64,000 nucleotides of DNA from Rhizobium esperanzae (GCF_014197615.1 NZ_JACIFY010000011.1:1-64000), one strand, 5' to 3'; shown: positions 1 to 9,267, counted from the stretch's first letter. Numbers and translations are program-made. Notes: a model not told the origin generated them from the letters alone.

Positions 1-274
1 TCGACGATGGCACGATCGAAATCACGTTCGCATACCACAACGGCGACGAGGCCATACTAAAGGCCAAACAGGAGACTTCTTCAACAGCCTGCTAGTGCTT
101 CGAAAGGAAGTTGTCGTCGATCGCCGCGAACTGATCGAGAGGGTCTACGAAGGCGATGCCGAGGTTGATTCCAATTCGATCGAGGTGATCGTTGCGAGGT
201 TGCGCCGAAAGATCGGAGCGGAGTTGATCGAGACGGTCCGTGGACGCGGTTACATGCTAACGGCGGCGTCATGA
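1..274 (+). CDS. C-terminal end of an OmpR-family response regulator (partial, possibly frameshifted)
   Basis: The reading frame that ends at the TGA at 272-274 encodes the winged-helix end of an OmpR/PhoB-type regulator: a helix with DRRELIERVY, the recognition-helix pattern SNSIEVIVARLRRKIG and the wing motif ETVRGRGYML. Its stop overlaps the start of the kinase gene by ATGA, as in two-component operons. Upstream of about position 75 this frame stops resembling a regulator, while the frame one base over reads GTIEITFAYHNGDEAILKAK, which could be the expected wing region but ends in TAG at 93-95. Either a frameshift lies near 70-80 or the sequence has an error there. The receiver domain lies outside the window. 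Confidence 0.6.
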   Translation, partial: RRWHDRNHVRIPQRRRGHTKGQTGDFFNSLLVLRKEVVVDRRELIERVYEGDAEVDSNSIEVIVARLRRKIGAELIETVRGRGYMLTAAS

Positions 275-1656
275 AGGGACTGGATTTGTTTAAGCGGCCC
301 TCGATATCGAGGAGGCTCGTAGGATTTTCGCTGGTTTTCGTCACTGCGACCGTCATCGTCGCTTCGGTCATTCTTTATCTGATCGTCGCTGGCGTCGTTC
401 GCGAACAAATTGACCAGCGGCTGGATACCCAGATCGAGGGATTGCGAGGGGCCCTTTTCGTAGACGCTAACGGAATGTTGGCGGTTAGAACCTCGTTGAA
501 TGGTCCGCCGTTCGACCGCAGGGGCGCCGGGTGGTACTGGCAGGTTTCGGAAGGCCAGGTGCGGATCGCCTCGAGGTCACTCGCTGGTCAAAGTATCGAC
601 AGTCCTCCCCGTCCGCTGGACTGGCGACATGTCTTGAGCGGGGTGCCCCAGCCGACTGATCACATGCCGTTCCAAGGAGAGCAGCTCTACCTGCGCGTCG
701 CTTCGGCTAACGTCGACGGCAAGACTGTTGAGATCGCGGTGACGGCGCCACAATCAGCACTGACTGCCCCGGCACGGCGTGCGCTTTTGTGGCTGATACC
801 CGCGATGACGTTGCTGGGTATCGTTTTGGTGGCGGGTATCCTGCTCCAGGTCCGCTACGGTCTGCGCCCCCTTCGACAACTGACATCGAGCGTCTCCGAG
901 ATCAGGGCCGGCAATCTCTCACGATTGCCAGAGGTCGACGTCGGAGAGTTGAGTTCCGTGACGGAGGAAATCAACCGTCTAGTCGAACAGAATCAGCAGC
1001 GGCTCGCCGACACGCGCTTACATTTTGCCAATCTCGCCCATGGCCTCAAGACTCCGGTCACCAGTCTTTCACTGGCACTGAATCCCGCGAACGACCCCGA
1101 TGGCGAAATGCGCAACCTGGTCGACCGGATCGATCGGCGCATTCGCCATCATCTCGCCCGCGCCCGAAAAACCGCTGCTGGGGGAACCGGTCTCAGAACG
1201 GCTATCAAGTTTCGGATCGACGATCTCCTGCTTGTCCTTATGCGGATCTATTCCGATCGAGGCATTACTGTTCGTTGCGATATGGATCCAGAAACCTTTG
1301 TGGCCTGTGCAGAAGACGACGTCGATGAGATCCTTGGTAATCTGATCGACAATGCATTCAAGTGGGCTACAGGCGCCGTCGACATCTCGGCGACGACTGA
1401 AGGCAGCACGGTCGCGATCATCGTGGAAGACGATGGCCCCGGCATCGCGCCGATGACGATCTCAGACGCCTTCCTCCCGGGAAAGCGCTTGGACGAGACC
1501 GTCCCGGGTGACGGTTTCGGATTGGCAATTGCCGGCGAACTCACCCAGCTCTATGGCGGATCAATCCATCTTTCGAAAACTGTGGCCGGCGGGCTAAGAT
1601 GTTTGGTTTCCTTGCCACGCGCGCTCCCGCCATCGACATGGGTGGAGCCGCTGTGA
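271..1656 (+). CDS. sensor histidine kinase, HAMP type
   Basis: A 461-residue inner-membrane sensor kinase. A transmembrane helix at about residues 18-40 and a second at about 170-192 enclose a periplasmic domain of roughly 125 residues. A HAMP linker follows (RYGLRPLRQL onward). The phosphoacceptor is His257 in LAHGLKTP. The ATPase domain shows the N box (EILGNLIDNAFKWA), the G1 box (VEDDGPGIAP) and a G2-like GDGFGLAI. It probably phosphorylates the regulator whose gene overlaps it upstream by 4 bp. The architecture resembles PhoQ-type kinases, but the sensory domain has no motif I can assign, so the stimulus is unknown. Confidence 0.9.
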   Translation: MKGLDLFKRPSISRRLVGFSLVFVTATVIVASVILYLIVAGVVREQIDQRLDTQIEGLRGALFVDANGMLAVRTSLNGPPFDRRGAGWYWQVSEGQVRIASRSLAGQSIDSPPRPLDWRHVLSGVPQPTDHMPFQGEQLYLRVASANVDGKTVEIAVTAPQSALTAPARRALLWLIPAMTLLGIVLVAGILLQVRYGLRPLRQLTSSVSEIRAGNLSRLPEVDVGELSSVTEEINRLVEQNQQRLADTRLHFANLAHGLKTPVTSLSLALNPANDPDGEMRNLVDRIDRRIRHHLARARKTAAGGTGLRTAIKFRIDDLLLVLMRIYSDRGITVRCDMDPETFVACAEDDVDEILGNLIDNAFKWATGAVDISATTEGSTVAIIVEDDGPGIAPMTISDAFLPGKRLDETVPGDGFGLAIAGELTQLYGGSIHLSKTVAGGLRCLVSLPRALPPSTWVEPL

Positions 1657-1686
1657 TAGCTCGTAGCCAACTCAGCTGGAAGCGCC

Positions 1687-1887
1687 TCAGAAAACCGAAC
1701 GCATTCTGTGTTTTCCTACCGGTCGAACGCGATGATTTTGGACTAGTGCCAGAAACTCGATGGTGATCTTGAGCGCGGCGATGGTGTTCCGATTAACCTC
1801 CTTGCCAGAGATTTCCGACTGCTCACTGTGGGAGACCGGCTGGAAATATCTCACCGCCGTCTGCGTTATTGCCTCGAACACCGACAT
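1687..1887 (-). CDS. possible small protein of unknown function in a 450-bp gap
   Basis: This is the only frame with a translation signal in the gap 1657-2107: AAGGAGG lies about 9 bases before an ATG at 1887, reading 66 residues that start MSVFEAITQTAV. I recognise no domain. It may be the remnant of a longer gene, since the DNA on its 5' side (1890-2090) also stays open on this strand. A 108-residue frame on the other strand (1760-2086) looks like noise. The rest of the gap shows no RNA gene or clear promoter. Confidence 0.25.
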   Translation of the reverse strand: MSVFEAITQTAVRYFQPVSHSEQSEISGKEVNRNTIAALKITIEFLALVQNHRVRPVGKHRMRSVF

Positions 1888-2107
1888 CGTCCGGCCCCTC
1901 CTTGCGACGTCAACGACGAGCGATGATCTCGGTTTACCTTTGCCGAGTGAGGCGTTGGCGGTCGCCGGCGAGATTCTCGGGGCGGCGTCTAAGCAGCACC
2001 TGCGACCATTCCCCGCTTTGCACTTGTTGGATTTCGATTTGTGTTTCGGGGGTGGGGATTTTGCGCCGATGGCCGTAGCTGTTTAGCGCACAGATCGTGG
2101 TTTTGGG

Positions 2108-2659
2108 CTACTGCACCCAGCCGGCAACGCTATCGCGCGCGTGCAGCAGCACGGATTTGAGTTCTTCCTGCGATACCTGTGCCAAGCCGAGCGCTCGAAG
2201 CAGGAAGATGCCTTCAACAGCCAATATTGCCTGACGGACTTCTGCCATCTCCCCGGATTCCGATCGCAGCGTATCGAGCAGCTCACTATAGAAGCGCCGC
2301 AGCGATTTCAGTTTTTCAGGGGCGTGGACCAGTGCCGCTATGAGAAAAGCCGCCTTTTGGGTCGAGGTGTCGTCTTCGTTCAGAGCTTCCTCGATATGCG
2401 CGAGGACCAGTTCGACGGGGCCAGTCGGCCCATTGCCAAGTCGCTGGCGAACTGCTTCTTGAAACCGTTCACCTTCTCGTTCCAGCGTCGCTTGTATCAA
2501 TTCATCCTTGGTCGCAAAGCTGTAGACGAGGCCGCCTTTGCTGATGCCTGCCCGCTCGGCAACTGCATCAAGCGTGAGATTTCTGCCGCCGGAAGCCAGG
2601 ATGACGGCTTCGGCCGCATCCAGAATCCGGTCTCGATCGATTTCTTTTTTCCGCGCCAA
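2108..2659 (-). CDS. TetR-family transcriptional regulator
   Basis: A 183-residue one-component repressor. Residues 8-55 form the TetR helix-turn-helix (RILDAAEAVILASGG, then LTLDAVAERAGISKGGLVYSFATKDELI). The C-terminal ligand-binding half fits the TetR_C family with the CHAPEKL/LRRFYSELL pattern seen in efflux regulators. It is divergent from the VOC and MFS genes, and two near-identical palindromes stand between them. The simplest reading is a repressor of itself and of the efflux genes, released by the pump's substrate. Confidence 0.9.
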   Translation of the reverse strand: MARKKEIDRDRILDAAEAVILASGGRNLTLDAVAERAGISKGGLVYSFATKDELIQATLEREGERFQEAVRQRLGNGPTGPVELVLAHIEEALNEDDTSTQKAAFLIAALVHAPEKLKSLRRFYSELLDTLRSESGEMAEVRQAILAVEGIFLLRALGLAQVSQEELKSVLLHARDSVAGWVQ

Positions 2660-2678
2660 ATTAAGCCTCTTGATTTTC

Positions 2679-2717
2679 CGACTGGCCAGTCGTATTTAAT
2701 TTTCGACCAGACAGTCG
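2679..2717. promoter_or_regulatory. twin palindromic operators for the divergent TetR regulator
   Basis: CGACTGGCCAGTCG (2679-2692) is a perfect 14-bp palindrome. CGACCAGACAGTCG (2704-2717) keeps the same CGAC/GTCG arms with a changed centre. The centres are 25 bp apart and the first lies 20 bp before the tetR start. Their position and similarity fit the operators of the neighbouring TetR protein; binding itself is inferred. Confidence 0.65.
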
Positions 2718-2783
2718 GATTTAGCATGATGATATCAACACCGCAATGATCCGTCTCAGAGCAAAACCATGAAAGGATCTAAA

Positions 2784-3215
2784 ATGGAAACCGATTTGCC
2801 GGCCGCAGCACTTGGCCACTTCGTTATAAAGGTTCAAGATATCGATGCGAGCTACCAATTTTATGTCGGTCTGGGTCTCCGCGCTTCCGGCACCTTTCCG
2901 GGAGTAGCAGTCGTTGAACTGCGCGGCGGCACGCATTTGCTTCTGTTTCAGAAGAACGACGATCAGGCCGCAGCCTTGTTGAGCAGCCGCAACGGGCAAA
3001 GACCGGAGTATAGCAGTGAGAAGCTAGATCTGATGATCGCCGGACGTACCAGAGCTGACTTGGAAGTCTACAGGGTGGCTCTGATCGACAAAGGATATTC
3101 GCCCTCGGCTATGGCGGACGGCAATCTATACGGCCACCATTATTTTTCGATGCAAGACCCCGATGGCAATGGCATCAGCTTTTATACCAGCCACATCGGC
3201 GACCAGCCCGTTTGA
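2784..3215 (+). CDS. VOC-fold (glyoxalase/bleomycin resistance/dioxygenase) protein
   Basis: A 143-residue protein of the vicinal oxygen chelate superfamily. It shows the paired beta-alpha-beta-beta-beta pattern: LGHFVIKVQDIDASYQFYVGLGL at the start and HHYFSMQDPDGNGISFYTS at the end. The latter holds the usual DPDGN turn and a possible metal or substrate site. AAAGGA is 7 bases before the ATG at 2784, so I prefer it to the ATG at 2769. The gene precedes an MFS pump in the same direction and faces tetR, so a role in binding or altering a toxic compound is plausible. The exact reaction is not visible. Confidence 0.8.
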   Translation: METDLPAAALGHFVIKVQDIDASYQFYVGLGLRASGTFPGVAVVELRGGTHLLLFQKNDDQAAALLSSRNGQRPEYSSEKLDLMIAGRTRADLEVYRVALIDKGYSPSAMADGNLYGHHYFSMQDPDGNGISFYTSHIGDQPV

Positions 3216-3236
3216 ATTGGGGTGAGGCTGGCTACC

Positions 3237-4490
3237 ATGATCGATCCCAAAATCGCCAAACGTGGTCTTGCGCTTGTTTTCACCACGCTGCTACTCGACA
3301 ACATTGGTTTCGGCATCATCATGCCGGTGCTTCCGGCCTACCTGAAAGAATTAACGGGCGTCAGCATTGGCCAGGCGGCGATCGAAGGCGGCTGGCTGTT
3401 CTTCGTCTATGCGGCGATGCAATTTTTCTTCGCGCCGATCATAGGAAACTTGAGCGATCGCTTCGGCCGTAGGCCGATCCTGCTTACATCCGTTCTCACT
3501 TTTGCCATCGACAACTTCATCTGTGCCATCGCCTGGTCCTACCCGATGCTGTTTATCGGGCGGATGCTCGCCGGCGTTTCGGGTTCCAGTTACTCAACGG
3601 CGTCCGCCTTCATCGCGGACATCTCCAGTGACCAGAACCGAGCGAAGAATTTCGGCCTGCTCGGCATCGCTTTCGGCGTTGGTTTCATCATCGGCCCAAT
3701 GCTCGGCGGCCTGCTAGGCGCCTTCGGACCCAGGGTGCCGTTCTATTTCGCCGCGGCGCTGGCGTTCGCAAACTTCCTGATTGCAACGTTCTTGCTGCCG
3801 GAGACTTTGGAGCAGAAACATCGCCGTCGCTTCGAGTGGAAGCGGGCGAATCCTGTAGGCGCACTGCTGCAGATGAGGAACTATCCGGGAATTGGCCGGA
3901 TCGGGTTTGTCTTCTTCCTTATCGTCCTCGGCCGTATGATGTATCCAGCGGTTTGGTCCTTCGTAACGAGTTATCGTTACGGCTGGAGCCAGCAGCAGAT
4001 TGGCTTCTCGCTGGGCATTGTTGGCCTTTGCAGCGCGGTCGTGATGGCGACGGTGCTGCCACGCGTTGTCGCTCGAGTCGGTGAATGGCGGGCGGTCGCT
4101 ATCGGCCTGACTTTCGCCACACTGGCTGCCCTCGGCTATGCGTTCGCCACACAAGGCTGGATGATCTACGTTGTAATCGTCGCCGGCTGCATGGAGGCGC
4201 TCGCCGATCCTTCTTTAAGAAGTCTTGCGGCAGCCAAGGTGCCGCCTACGGCACAAGGCGAATTGCAAGGAGCGATGACGTCAATCTTCTCGATCACGTC
4301 GATCATTGCCCCGCTTCTCTATGCGACGGTCTTCTTCATGTTCACAGCGCCAGGCGCGCCGATCCTCTTCGGCGGCGCACCTTACGTTTTAGGTGCAATC
4401 TTGTTGGCGGTCGCGGCTTTTGTCTTCGTCAACAAGGTGGCCAAGCCCACGCCACGGGAGGTTGAACTGATCAAACGAAGGCGGCGCTGA
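3237..4490 (+). CDS. MFS efflux transporter, TetA-like
   Basis: A 417-residue major-facilitator pump with 12 predicted membrane helices. The N-terminus LLLDNIGFGIIMPVLPAYL and the loop GNLSDRFGRRPILL are the signature of the TCR/Tet drug-proton antiporter group. A basic stretch between helices 6 and 7 (EQKHRRRFEWKR) marks the central cytoplasmic loop. It starts 21 bp after the VOC gene, with GGTGAGG before the ATG at 3237; a GTG at 3222 is also possible. With the divergent TetR gene it forms a typical inducible efflux unit. The substrate cannot be read from sequence and tetracycline should not be assumed. Confidence 0.88.
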   Translation: MIDPKIAKRGLALVFTTLLLDNIGFGIIMPVLPAYLKELTGVSIGQAAIEGGWLFFVYAAMQFFFAPIIGNLSDRFGRRPILLTSVLTFAIDNFICAIAWSYPMLFIGRMLAGVSGSSYSTASAFIADISSDQNRAKNFGLLGIAFGVGFIIGPMLGGLLGAFGPRVPFYFAAALAFANFLIATFLLPETLEQKHRRRFEWKRANPVGALLQMRNYPGIGRIGFVFFLIVLGRMMYPAVWSFVTSYRYGWSQQQIGFSLGIVGLCSAVVMATVLPRVVARVGEWRAVAIGLTFATLAALGYAFATQGWMIYVVIVAGCMEALADPSLRSLAAAKVPPTAQGELQGAMTSIFSITSIIAPLLYATVFFMFTAPGAPILFGGAPYVLGAILLAVAAFVFVNKVAKPTPREVELIKRRRR

Positions 4491-4630
4491 TCAAGGGCGG
4501 CTGATCTATGTGCGTTTCCCGAGGTTCCAATAGGCAATTGCGAGTTCGGCCTGATAGGGCCGAGCAAGAACCCGGTGCGGCGGCTTCTCGCGGCCCGGCT
4601 CTTTTTCAGGGCTTTTCGCCTGACGGATTG

Positions 4631-5854
4631 TCAGTTCGTCAGACGTGTCACCTGAGCGGAGGCTTTCGCACCGATCGCCTGAAAGGCCGCAAGGAGGTCT
4701 TCCATTTTTTCCGCCTGGAAATAATGGGCGTCGTCGGAGGCGCAATAATGCAACAGCGCCTGCCCGCCTGCGGGTGCCATAAAGGCAATCGTATAGATTT
4801 CGATGCCCTTCGATTTTGCGTCGTCGCATGTCTTCTTCGTCGCGGTGTCATAGGAACGGCCGCCGCTGCTATCATTGTTATTGTCGCCGTCGGTCATGAA
4901 GACGATGTACTTCTTGGGTACTTGCCCGGTCTTGAGCTTATGAGCGGCGTCCTCGGCGTCATTGCCCGCGGCGTTCTTGGCGGTGAGGGACGTATAAGCC
5001 GTGTTCACGGCACCGCTTGAATTCGTGCCGCCTCCCGACTGGAGCGCATTGACGTAGCTCGTGACAGCGGCAGTTCCCCAGGCGAGACTGCTGGCTGGGT
5101 ATTCAACGATATCATAGGATACCGCGCCTGTGCGCACATACTCGGCATTGGGGTCCGCGCTATCGAGCTGGCCAAAGAGTTTGCCAGCGGCGAGCTTCAG
5201 CGCTTCTATCTTTGTGTAATAACGCGTGCGCGTGCCGGTGCAGGTGTCGTAGATTGTCTTGCCCTTTTTGTTTGGGTGAGGATTGCAGTCATAGGTGTAT
5301 GATTCCGTCGTGACGGTTGCGGTAGGATCTCCCATCGACCCCGACTTATCGAGTGCGAGGAACATGTAGATCGAGCCTTGGCTCTGTGAGTGACCACCGA
5401 CCGACGTGCTGGACGTCGAAAGATGCTGCGTCGTAAAGCCGACCGCCTGCATGAGTGGATTGACCGTGAGGTCGTAACCCGGCGAAACCGTTACCTGGTA
5501 GGATGTCGATTTACCCGACGTCGTCGTCTGTACATTAACACCTGTCGCGTTCTTGACGTCGACGCCGCTCTGAAGATAGTTCGCCATCTGCCCGGCAACG
5601 TAATTCCGCGCGAAGGCTTCGGCCTGTGACGTTTGGATCGTGCCGTTTGCCAGGGCGCTCGCGGTTGCGAGCGCGGCCGAGTCGGCCGCTTCCTGGAGTT
5701 GCTGTTTGGAGAGCAACATGTCGCCCACCTGGACCGCCATGCCGGCGACGCCGAGAAGAACGGGCATCATGATCGCCGTCATGATACCGAAATTGCCGCC
5801 ACGGTCGCTCAACATGCGACGCAGGCAGGGATGCAAGAAGGAGGTGCGCATCAT
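4631..5854 (-). CDS. TadE/TadG-like pilus-assembly protein with von Willebrand A domain
   Basis: A 407-residue envelope protein. Residues 15-45 hold the TadG-type N-terminus (GNFGIMTAIMMPVLLGVAGMAVQVGDMLL), one membrane helix followed by the QLQEAADSAALATA region usual for the family. A vWA domain follows from about residue 165 with an intact metal site: LALDKSGSM (DxSxS) and FMTDGDNNN. Such proteins belong to Flp/Tad pilus systems at the envelope, but no other tad gene is near, so it may act elsewhere. A GTG at 5860 is an alternative start. The 105 bp before it hold a short GC hairpin (5905-5922). Confidence 0.82.
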   Translation of the reverse strand: MMRTSFLHPCLRRMLSDRGGNFGIMTAIMMPVLLGVAGMAVQVGDMLLSKQQLQEAADSAALATASALANGTIQTSQAEAFARNYVAGQMANYLQSGVDVKNATGVNVQTTTSGKSTSYQVTVSPGYDLTVNPLMQAVGFTTQHLSTSSTSVGGHSQSQGSIYMFLALDKSGSMGDPTATVTTESYTYDCNPHPNKKGKTIYDTCTGTRTRYYTKIEALKLAAGKLFGQLDSADPNAEYVRTGAVSYDIVEYPASSLAWGTAAVTSYVNALQSGGGTNSSGAVNTAYTSLTAKNAAGNDAEDAAHKLKTGQVPKKYIVFMTDGDNNNDSSGGRSYDTATKKTCDDAKSKGIEIYTIAFMAPAGGQALLHYCASDDAHYFQAEKMEDLLAAFQAIGAKASAQVTRLTN

Positions 5855-5965
5855 GTTCACCCGAAATGGACCCTGTGGGTTACATTAGGCATCGCTACTT
5901 CTTTACGCCGCCCTTACGGCGTCCATTCAATTCTAACGAATCGGCGGATTTTTCCAGTTTTGGGA

Positions 5966-6844
5966 TTATTTCAGCGGGATCACATCGACCGCTTGGACAG
6001 CGCGCTGGCCGCCATAGCTCTTTAATACGCCGATCACGGGAACGACGTCGGAATAGTCCCGGCCATAGGCGACGACGATGTGGTCCATGCCGGCGGGGAT
6101 GTCGTTGGTCGGGTCGAGTTCGATCCAGCCGATCGTCTCGCCGCACCAGATTCTGACCCAGGCATGCATGGCATCTGCCCCTTCCAGCCGTTCCTTGCCG
6201 GGCGGCGGGATGGTGCGCAGGAAACCGGAGACATAGCCGGCCGGAATGCCGAGGCTTCTGAGCGCCAGGATCATGATGTGGGTGAAATCCTGGCAGACGC
6301 CGCGCTTCAGCCTGAAAGCTTCGAGCGGCGTCGTGTCCACCGTCGTCGCTTCGGAGTCGTAGGTGAAATCCTTGTTGATGCGGGCGCAGAGCGCATGGGC
6401 GATCCGCATCGCCGTCAGACCAGGCATGGCGCAGCTTCGCGCATAGTCGCTGATCTCACGCGCCTGCGTCAGGCGCGGGCTGTCGCCGAGGAAATGGTGC
6501 GGCGAATCCGGCGCCAGCGACCAGATGCCTGCTATCTCCTCCGGAAGATCGGCAAGCAGCGGCGAGAAATCAGCGGCGATCGGCTGGCTTTCCACCTGCA
6601 CACGGGCCTGCATGCGAATGTCGAGCGTCTCGTGCGGCGCGCGCACCATGAAGGAGGTGGCGGGATGATCGAAGAAATCGACGAAATGCGATTGCTCGTC
6701 CGGCGTCGGCGAGACGGTGATCGAGCCGGCGACAAGGCGCTGCCGATTGGTCAGCGACAGCGGCATCAGGCGCATGATGTGGCGGGCGCCGGAGGCCGGC
6801 ACGTCGTAGCTGTAACCCATACGGAGAGAAAGGTCGTAGAGCAT
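5966..6844 (-). CDS. bacterial transglutaminase-like cysteine peptidase family protein
   Basis: A 292-residue protein with an N-terminal bacterial transglutaminase-associated domain (about 1-90) and a transglutaminase core. The catalytic triad is complete: Cys in KRGVCQDFTH, His in ADAMHAWVRI and Asp in IELDPTNDI. These proteins act as cysteine proteases or amide-bond-forming enzymes; the substrate is unknown. It follows the ATP-grasp/alpha-E gene with the starts nearly overlapping: a GTG at 6853 overlaps that stop as GTGA, while the ATG at 6844 fits the usual MLYDLSLR start. It is the last gene of the three-gene cluster 5966-12631, and the second transglutaminase in it. Confidence 0.85.
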   Translation of the reverse strand: MLYDLSLRMGYSYDVPASGARHIMRLMPLSLTNRQRLVAGSITVSPTPDEQSHFVDFFDHPATSFMVRAPHETLDIRMQARVQVESQPIAADFSPLLADLPEEIAGIWSLAPDSPHHFLGDSPRLTQAREISDYARSCAMPGLTAMRIAHALCARINKDFTYDSEATTVDTTPLEAFRLKRGVCQDFTHIMILALRSLGIPAGYVSGFLRTIPPPGKERLEGADAMHAWVRIWCGETIGWIELDPTNDIPAGMDHIVVAYGRDYSDVVPVIGVLKSYGGQRAVQAVDVIPLK

Positions 6845-6849
6845 CGACG

Positions 6850-9267
6850 TCACCCGAGATAGGTCTGGGCGAGCAGATCGGAAAGCTGTTCCAATTCGCG
6901 TTCGAGCCGTTGATAGACCTCGACCCCCATGCCCTCCGGCGTCATCACGGCCAGGCCGGAATGGAGCCGCATCGCCTCGCGGTAGAAGGGCGACATCTGG
7001 CCGTTGATCAGCGCATTCGGCAATTGCTCGACCTCGTGGTGGATCTCGTTCACCTGGAAGAGGACCGAGCGAGGATTGAGCGGGTCGAGCGCAAGCAGGT
7101 CGGTGACGGTCAGCCGCGCCGTGTTGACGTTGTAGCGGCGGCGGTGGGTCATGACGCTGTCGCCGATCTCGAGCAGCATGTCGAGCGCGCCGTCGGGCGC
7201 TTCCGGGCCGGACATGTGGCCGAGCAGCCGCGTCATGTGCAGGCCGCGCTCGATGTAGCGGCCGAGCGAGAGGAAACGCCAGCCCATGAAGCGGTACATG
7301 TTTTCGTGCACGAGGCCGGCAAAGCCCGCGAGCTTGCGCAGCAGGATCGTCATCGCGTGGCTGGCGTCATCGCCGGCAGTGACGCTGACGCGGAAGCGGC
7401 GGGCGGTCTTGGCGAGATCGTTGAGCGCCAGCCAGCCGTCCGGCGAGAAACGGTCGCGAATATTGCTCGCCGAATAAACGGCGCTGTCGATGTTGCGCAG
7501 CAGCCTTTCCGGCACGGGTTCGGCAGTATCGATATCGACGGCCGCCAGATATTCGGAAACGTCGGCGAGCAGCGGCTGGCTCGGATCGGCGGCTTCGGCA
7601 TAACGCGCATGCCAGGCGCGCAGGATGCGCAGCGCCCCTTCGGCGCGTTCGATATACCGGCCGAGCCAGAACAGGTTGTCGGCGGCCCGGCTCGGCAAGC
7701 TGCCCGGCATGTTGCGGGTGAAGCTGCCCTCGGCCGGCAGCAGCGTGTGGCGCTCGACCGGCTTGTCGCTGACGATCCAGACGTCGGCGGCCGCGCCGCC
7801 CGACTGCATGGCGATCGCCGCGACATCGGCGCCGGAGCCGATGCGGGCAAAACCGCCGGGCATGATCTGCCATCCGTTTGCCGTGCGGGCGGCGAAGACG
7901 CGCAGCGACATCGGCCGCGGCACGAGCTTGCCGTCCACCCAGGCCGGCGTCGTCGACAGCGTCACGACCTCCTGTCCCACCAGTTTCGGGCCGTCCGAAC
8001 TCAGCCAGTCGGTAATGGAATCCTTGGCGGTCGCGCGCAGCGACGCGCCAAGCACGGATTCGCCGTTGTCGTCAAAGAAGGGCGCGCGGGAATAGGCCGG
8101 GCCGATCACCATCTTCTCGATATTCTTTGCGACGTGCTCGCGCTCTTCCTTCTGGCCGCACCACCAGGTGGCGATCGAGGGCAGTTGCAGATCCTGGCCC
8201 AGGAGGCGCCGGCAGATGGTCGGCATGAAGGCGAGAAGCGCCCGGGTTTCGAGAACGCCGGTGCCGAGCGCATTGACGATGGTAACGCTCTCGGCGCGCA
8301 GCGCTTCGACGAGACCGGGCGTGCCGATATGCGAATTCTGGTTCAGCTCCAGCGGGTCGGCAAAAGCTGAATCGAGCCGGCGCCAGAGCACGCCGATCGG
8401 CTTCAGGCCGGCGACGGTGCGCACCATGACGCGGCCCTTGACGACGGTGAGGTCTTCGCCCTCGAGCAGCATGAAACCGAGATAACGGGCGATGTAGGCG
8501 TGCTCGTAATAGGTCTCGTTGGCCGGGCCCGGCGTCAGCACGGCGATGCGGTCGTCACCCGAATGTTTCATGCCCTGCAGCGCGTCGCGGAAGGCGCCGA
8601 AGAAGGAGGCGAGGCGATGGACGGGGGTTTCGGCATAGATATCCGAGAAGGCCCGGGTCGTGGCGACGCGGCTTTCGAGCGCAAAACCGGCGCCTGAGGG
8701 CGCCTGCGTCCGGTCGGCCAGCACCCACCAGTTGCCGTCGGGGCCGCGGCCGATTTCGAAGGCGCAGAAATGCAGATAGTGACCGGAGGCGGGCCGGATG
8801 CCGGTGAGCGGGCGCTGGAATTCTGGATTGGCGGCGATCAGCGCCGGCGGCAGCACCCCTTCTTCCACCAGCCGGTTATCGCCGTAGATATCGGCGACGA
8901 TCGCCTCCAGCAGGTCGGCCCGCTGGACGAGGCCCGCCGAAAGCGCCTGCCATTCGCGCTCGTCGATCAACACCGGGATATGCGAAATCGGCCAGGCGCG
9001 TTCGCCGGTCCCCTTACTGCCGTAGGCGCGATAGAAGACGCCGGCATCCCTGAGATAACGGTCGGCGCGGGCGAAACGCTCGGCGAGGTCTTTTTCCGGC
9101 ATTGCGCCGAGATGCGAGAGGAAACGCTGCCAGACCGGGCGGACGACGCCTTTGTTGTCGACCATTTCGTCGGCGATACCGGGAAGCGGCGCATAGTCGA
9201 AGGCCGCATCCTTGCCGATGCGGTCCTCTGCCTCGCCCCTGCGCTCCACTGCCGGTCTCTTACCCAT
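6850..9267 (-). CDS. fusion of circularly permuted ATP-grasp (type 2) and alpha-E domains
   Basis: An 805-residue protein. The first ~460 residues match the circularly permuted ATP-grasp group (DUF404/DUF407-like): FYRAYGSKGTGERAWPISHIP, then ETYYEHAYIARYLGF and GVLWRRLDSAFADPLEL. The last ~310 form an alpha-helical alpha-E domain (DUF403): SRAADNLFWLGRYIERAEG to VYQRLERELEQL. Many bacteria encode these as two neighbouring genes; here they are fused. ATP-grasp proteins of this type are predicted peptide or amide ligases. Flanking transglutaminases on both sides support a peptide-modifying role. GGAG lies 6 bases before the ATG at 9267; a TTG at 9270 is unlikely. Confidence 0.85.
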   Translation of the reverse strand: MGKRPAVERRGEAEDRIGKDAAFDYAPLPGIADEMVDNKGVVRPVWQRFLSHLGAMPEKDLAERFARADRYLRDAGVFYRAYGSKGTGERAWPISHIPVLIDEREWQALSAGLVQRADLLEAIVADIYGDNRLVEEGVLPPALIAANPEFQRPLTGIRPASGHYLHFCAFEIGRGPDGNWWVLADRTQAPSGAGFALESRVATTRAFSDIYAETPVHRLASFFGAFRDALQGMKHSGDDRIAVLTPGPANETYYEHAYIARYLGFMLLEGEDLTVVKGRVMVRTVAGLKPIGVLWRRLDSAFADPLELNQNSHIGTPGLVEALRAESVTIVNALGTGVLETRALLAFMPTICRRLLGQDLQLPSIATWWCGQKEEREHVAKNIEKMVIGPAYSRAPFFDDNGESVLGASLRATAKDSITDWLSSDGPKLVGQEVVTLSTTPAWVDGKLVPRPMSLRVFAARTANGWQIMPGGFARIGSGADVAAIAMQSGGAAADVWIVSDKPVERHTLLPAEGSFTRNMPGSLPSRAADNLFWLGRYIERAEGALRILRAWHARYAEAADPSQPLLADVSEYLAAVDIDTAEPVPERLLRNIDSAVYSASNIRDRFSPDGWLALNDLAKTARRFRVSVTAGDDASHAMTILLRKLAGFAGLVHENMYRFMGWRFLSLGRYIERGLHMTRLLGHMSGPEAPDGALDMLLEIGDSVMTHRRRYNVNTARLTVTDLLALDPLNPRSVLFQVNEIHHEVEQLPNALINGQMSPFYREAMRLHSGLAVMTPEGMGVEVYQRLERELEQLSDLLAQTYLG

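Noticed and set aside
1760..2086. A 108-codon plus-strand frame between the kinase and tetR
   Set aside because: No ribosome site and no protein-like pattern; it overlaps a better-supported small minus-strand frame.
3237..4490. Calling the MFS pump a tetracycline-resistance gene
   Set aside because: The family signature is shared by many drug and metabolite exporters; substrate cannot be read from sequence.
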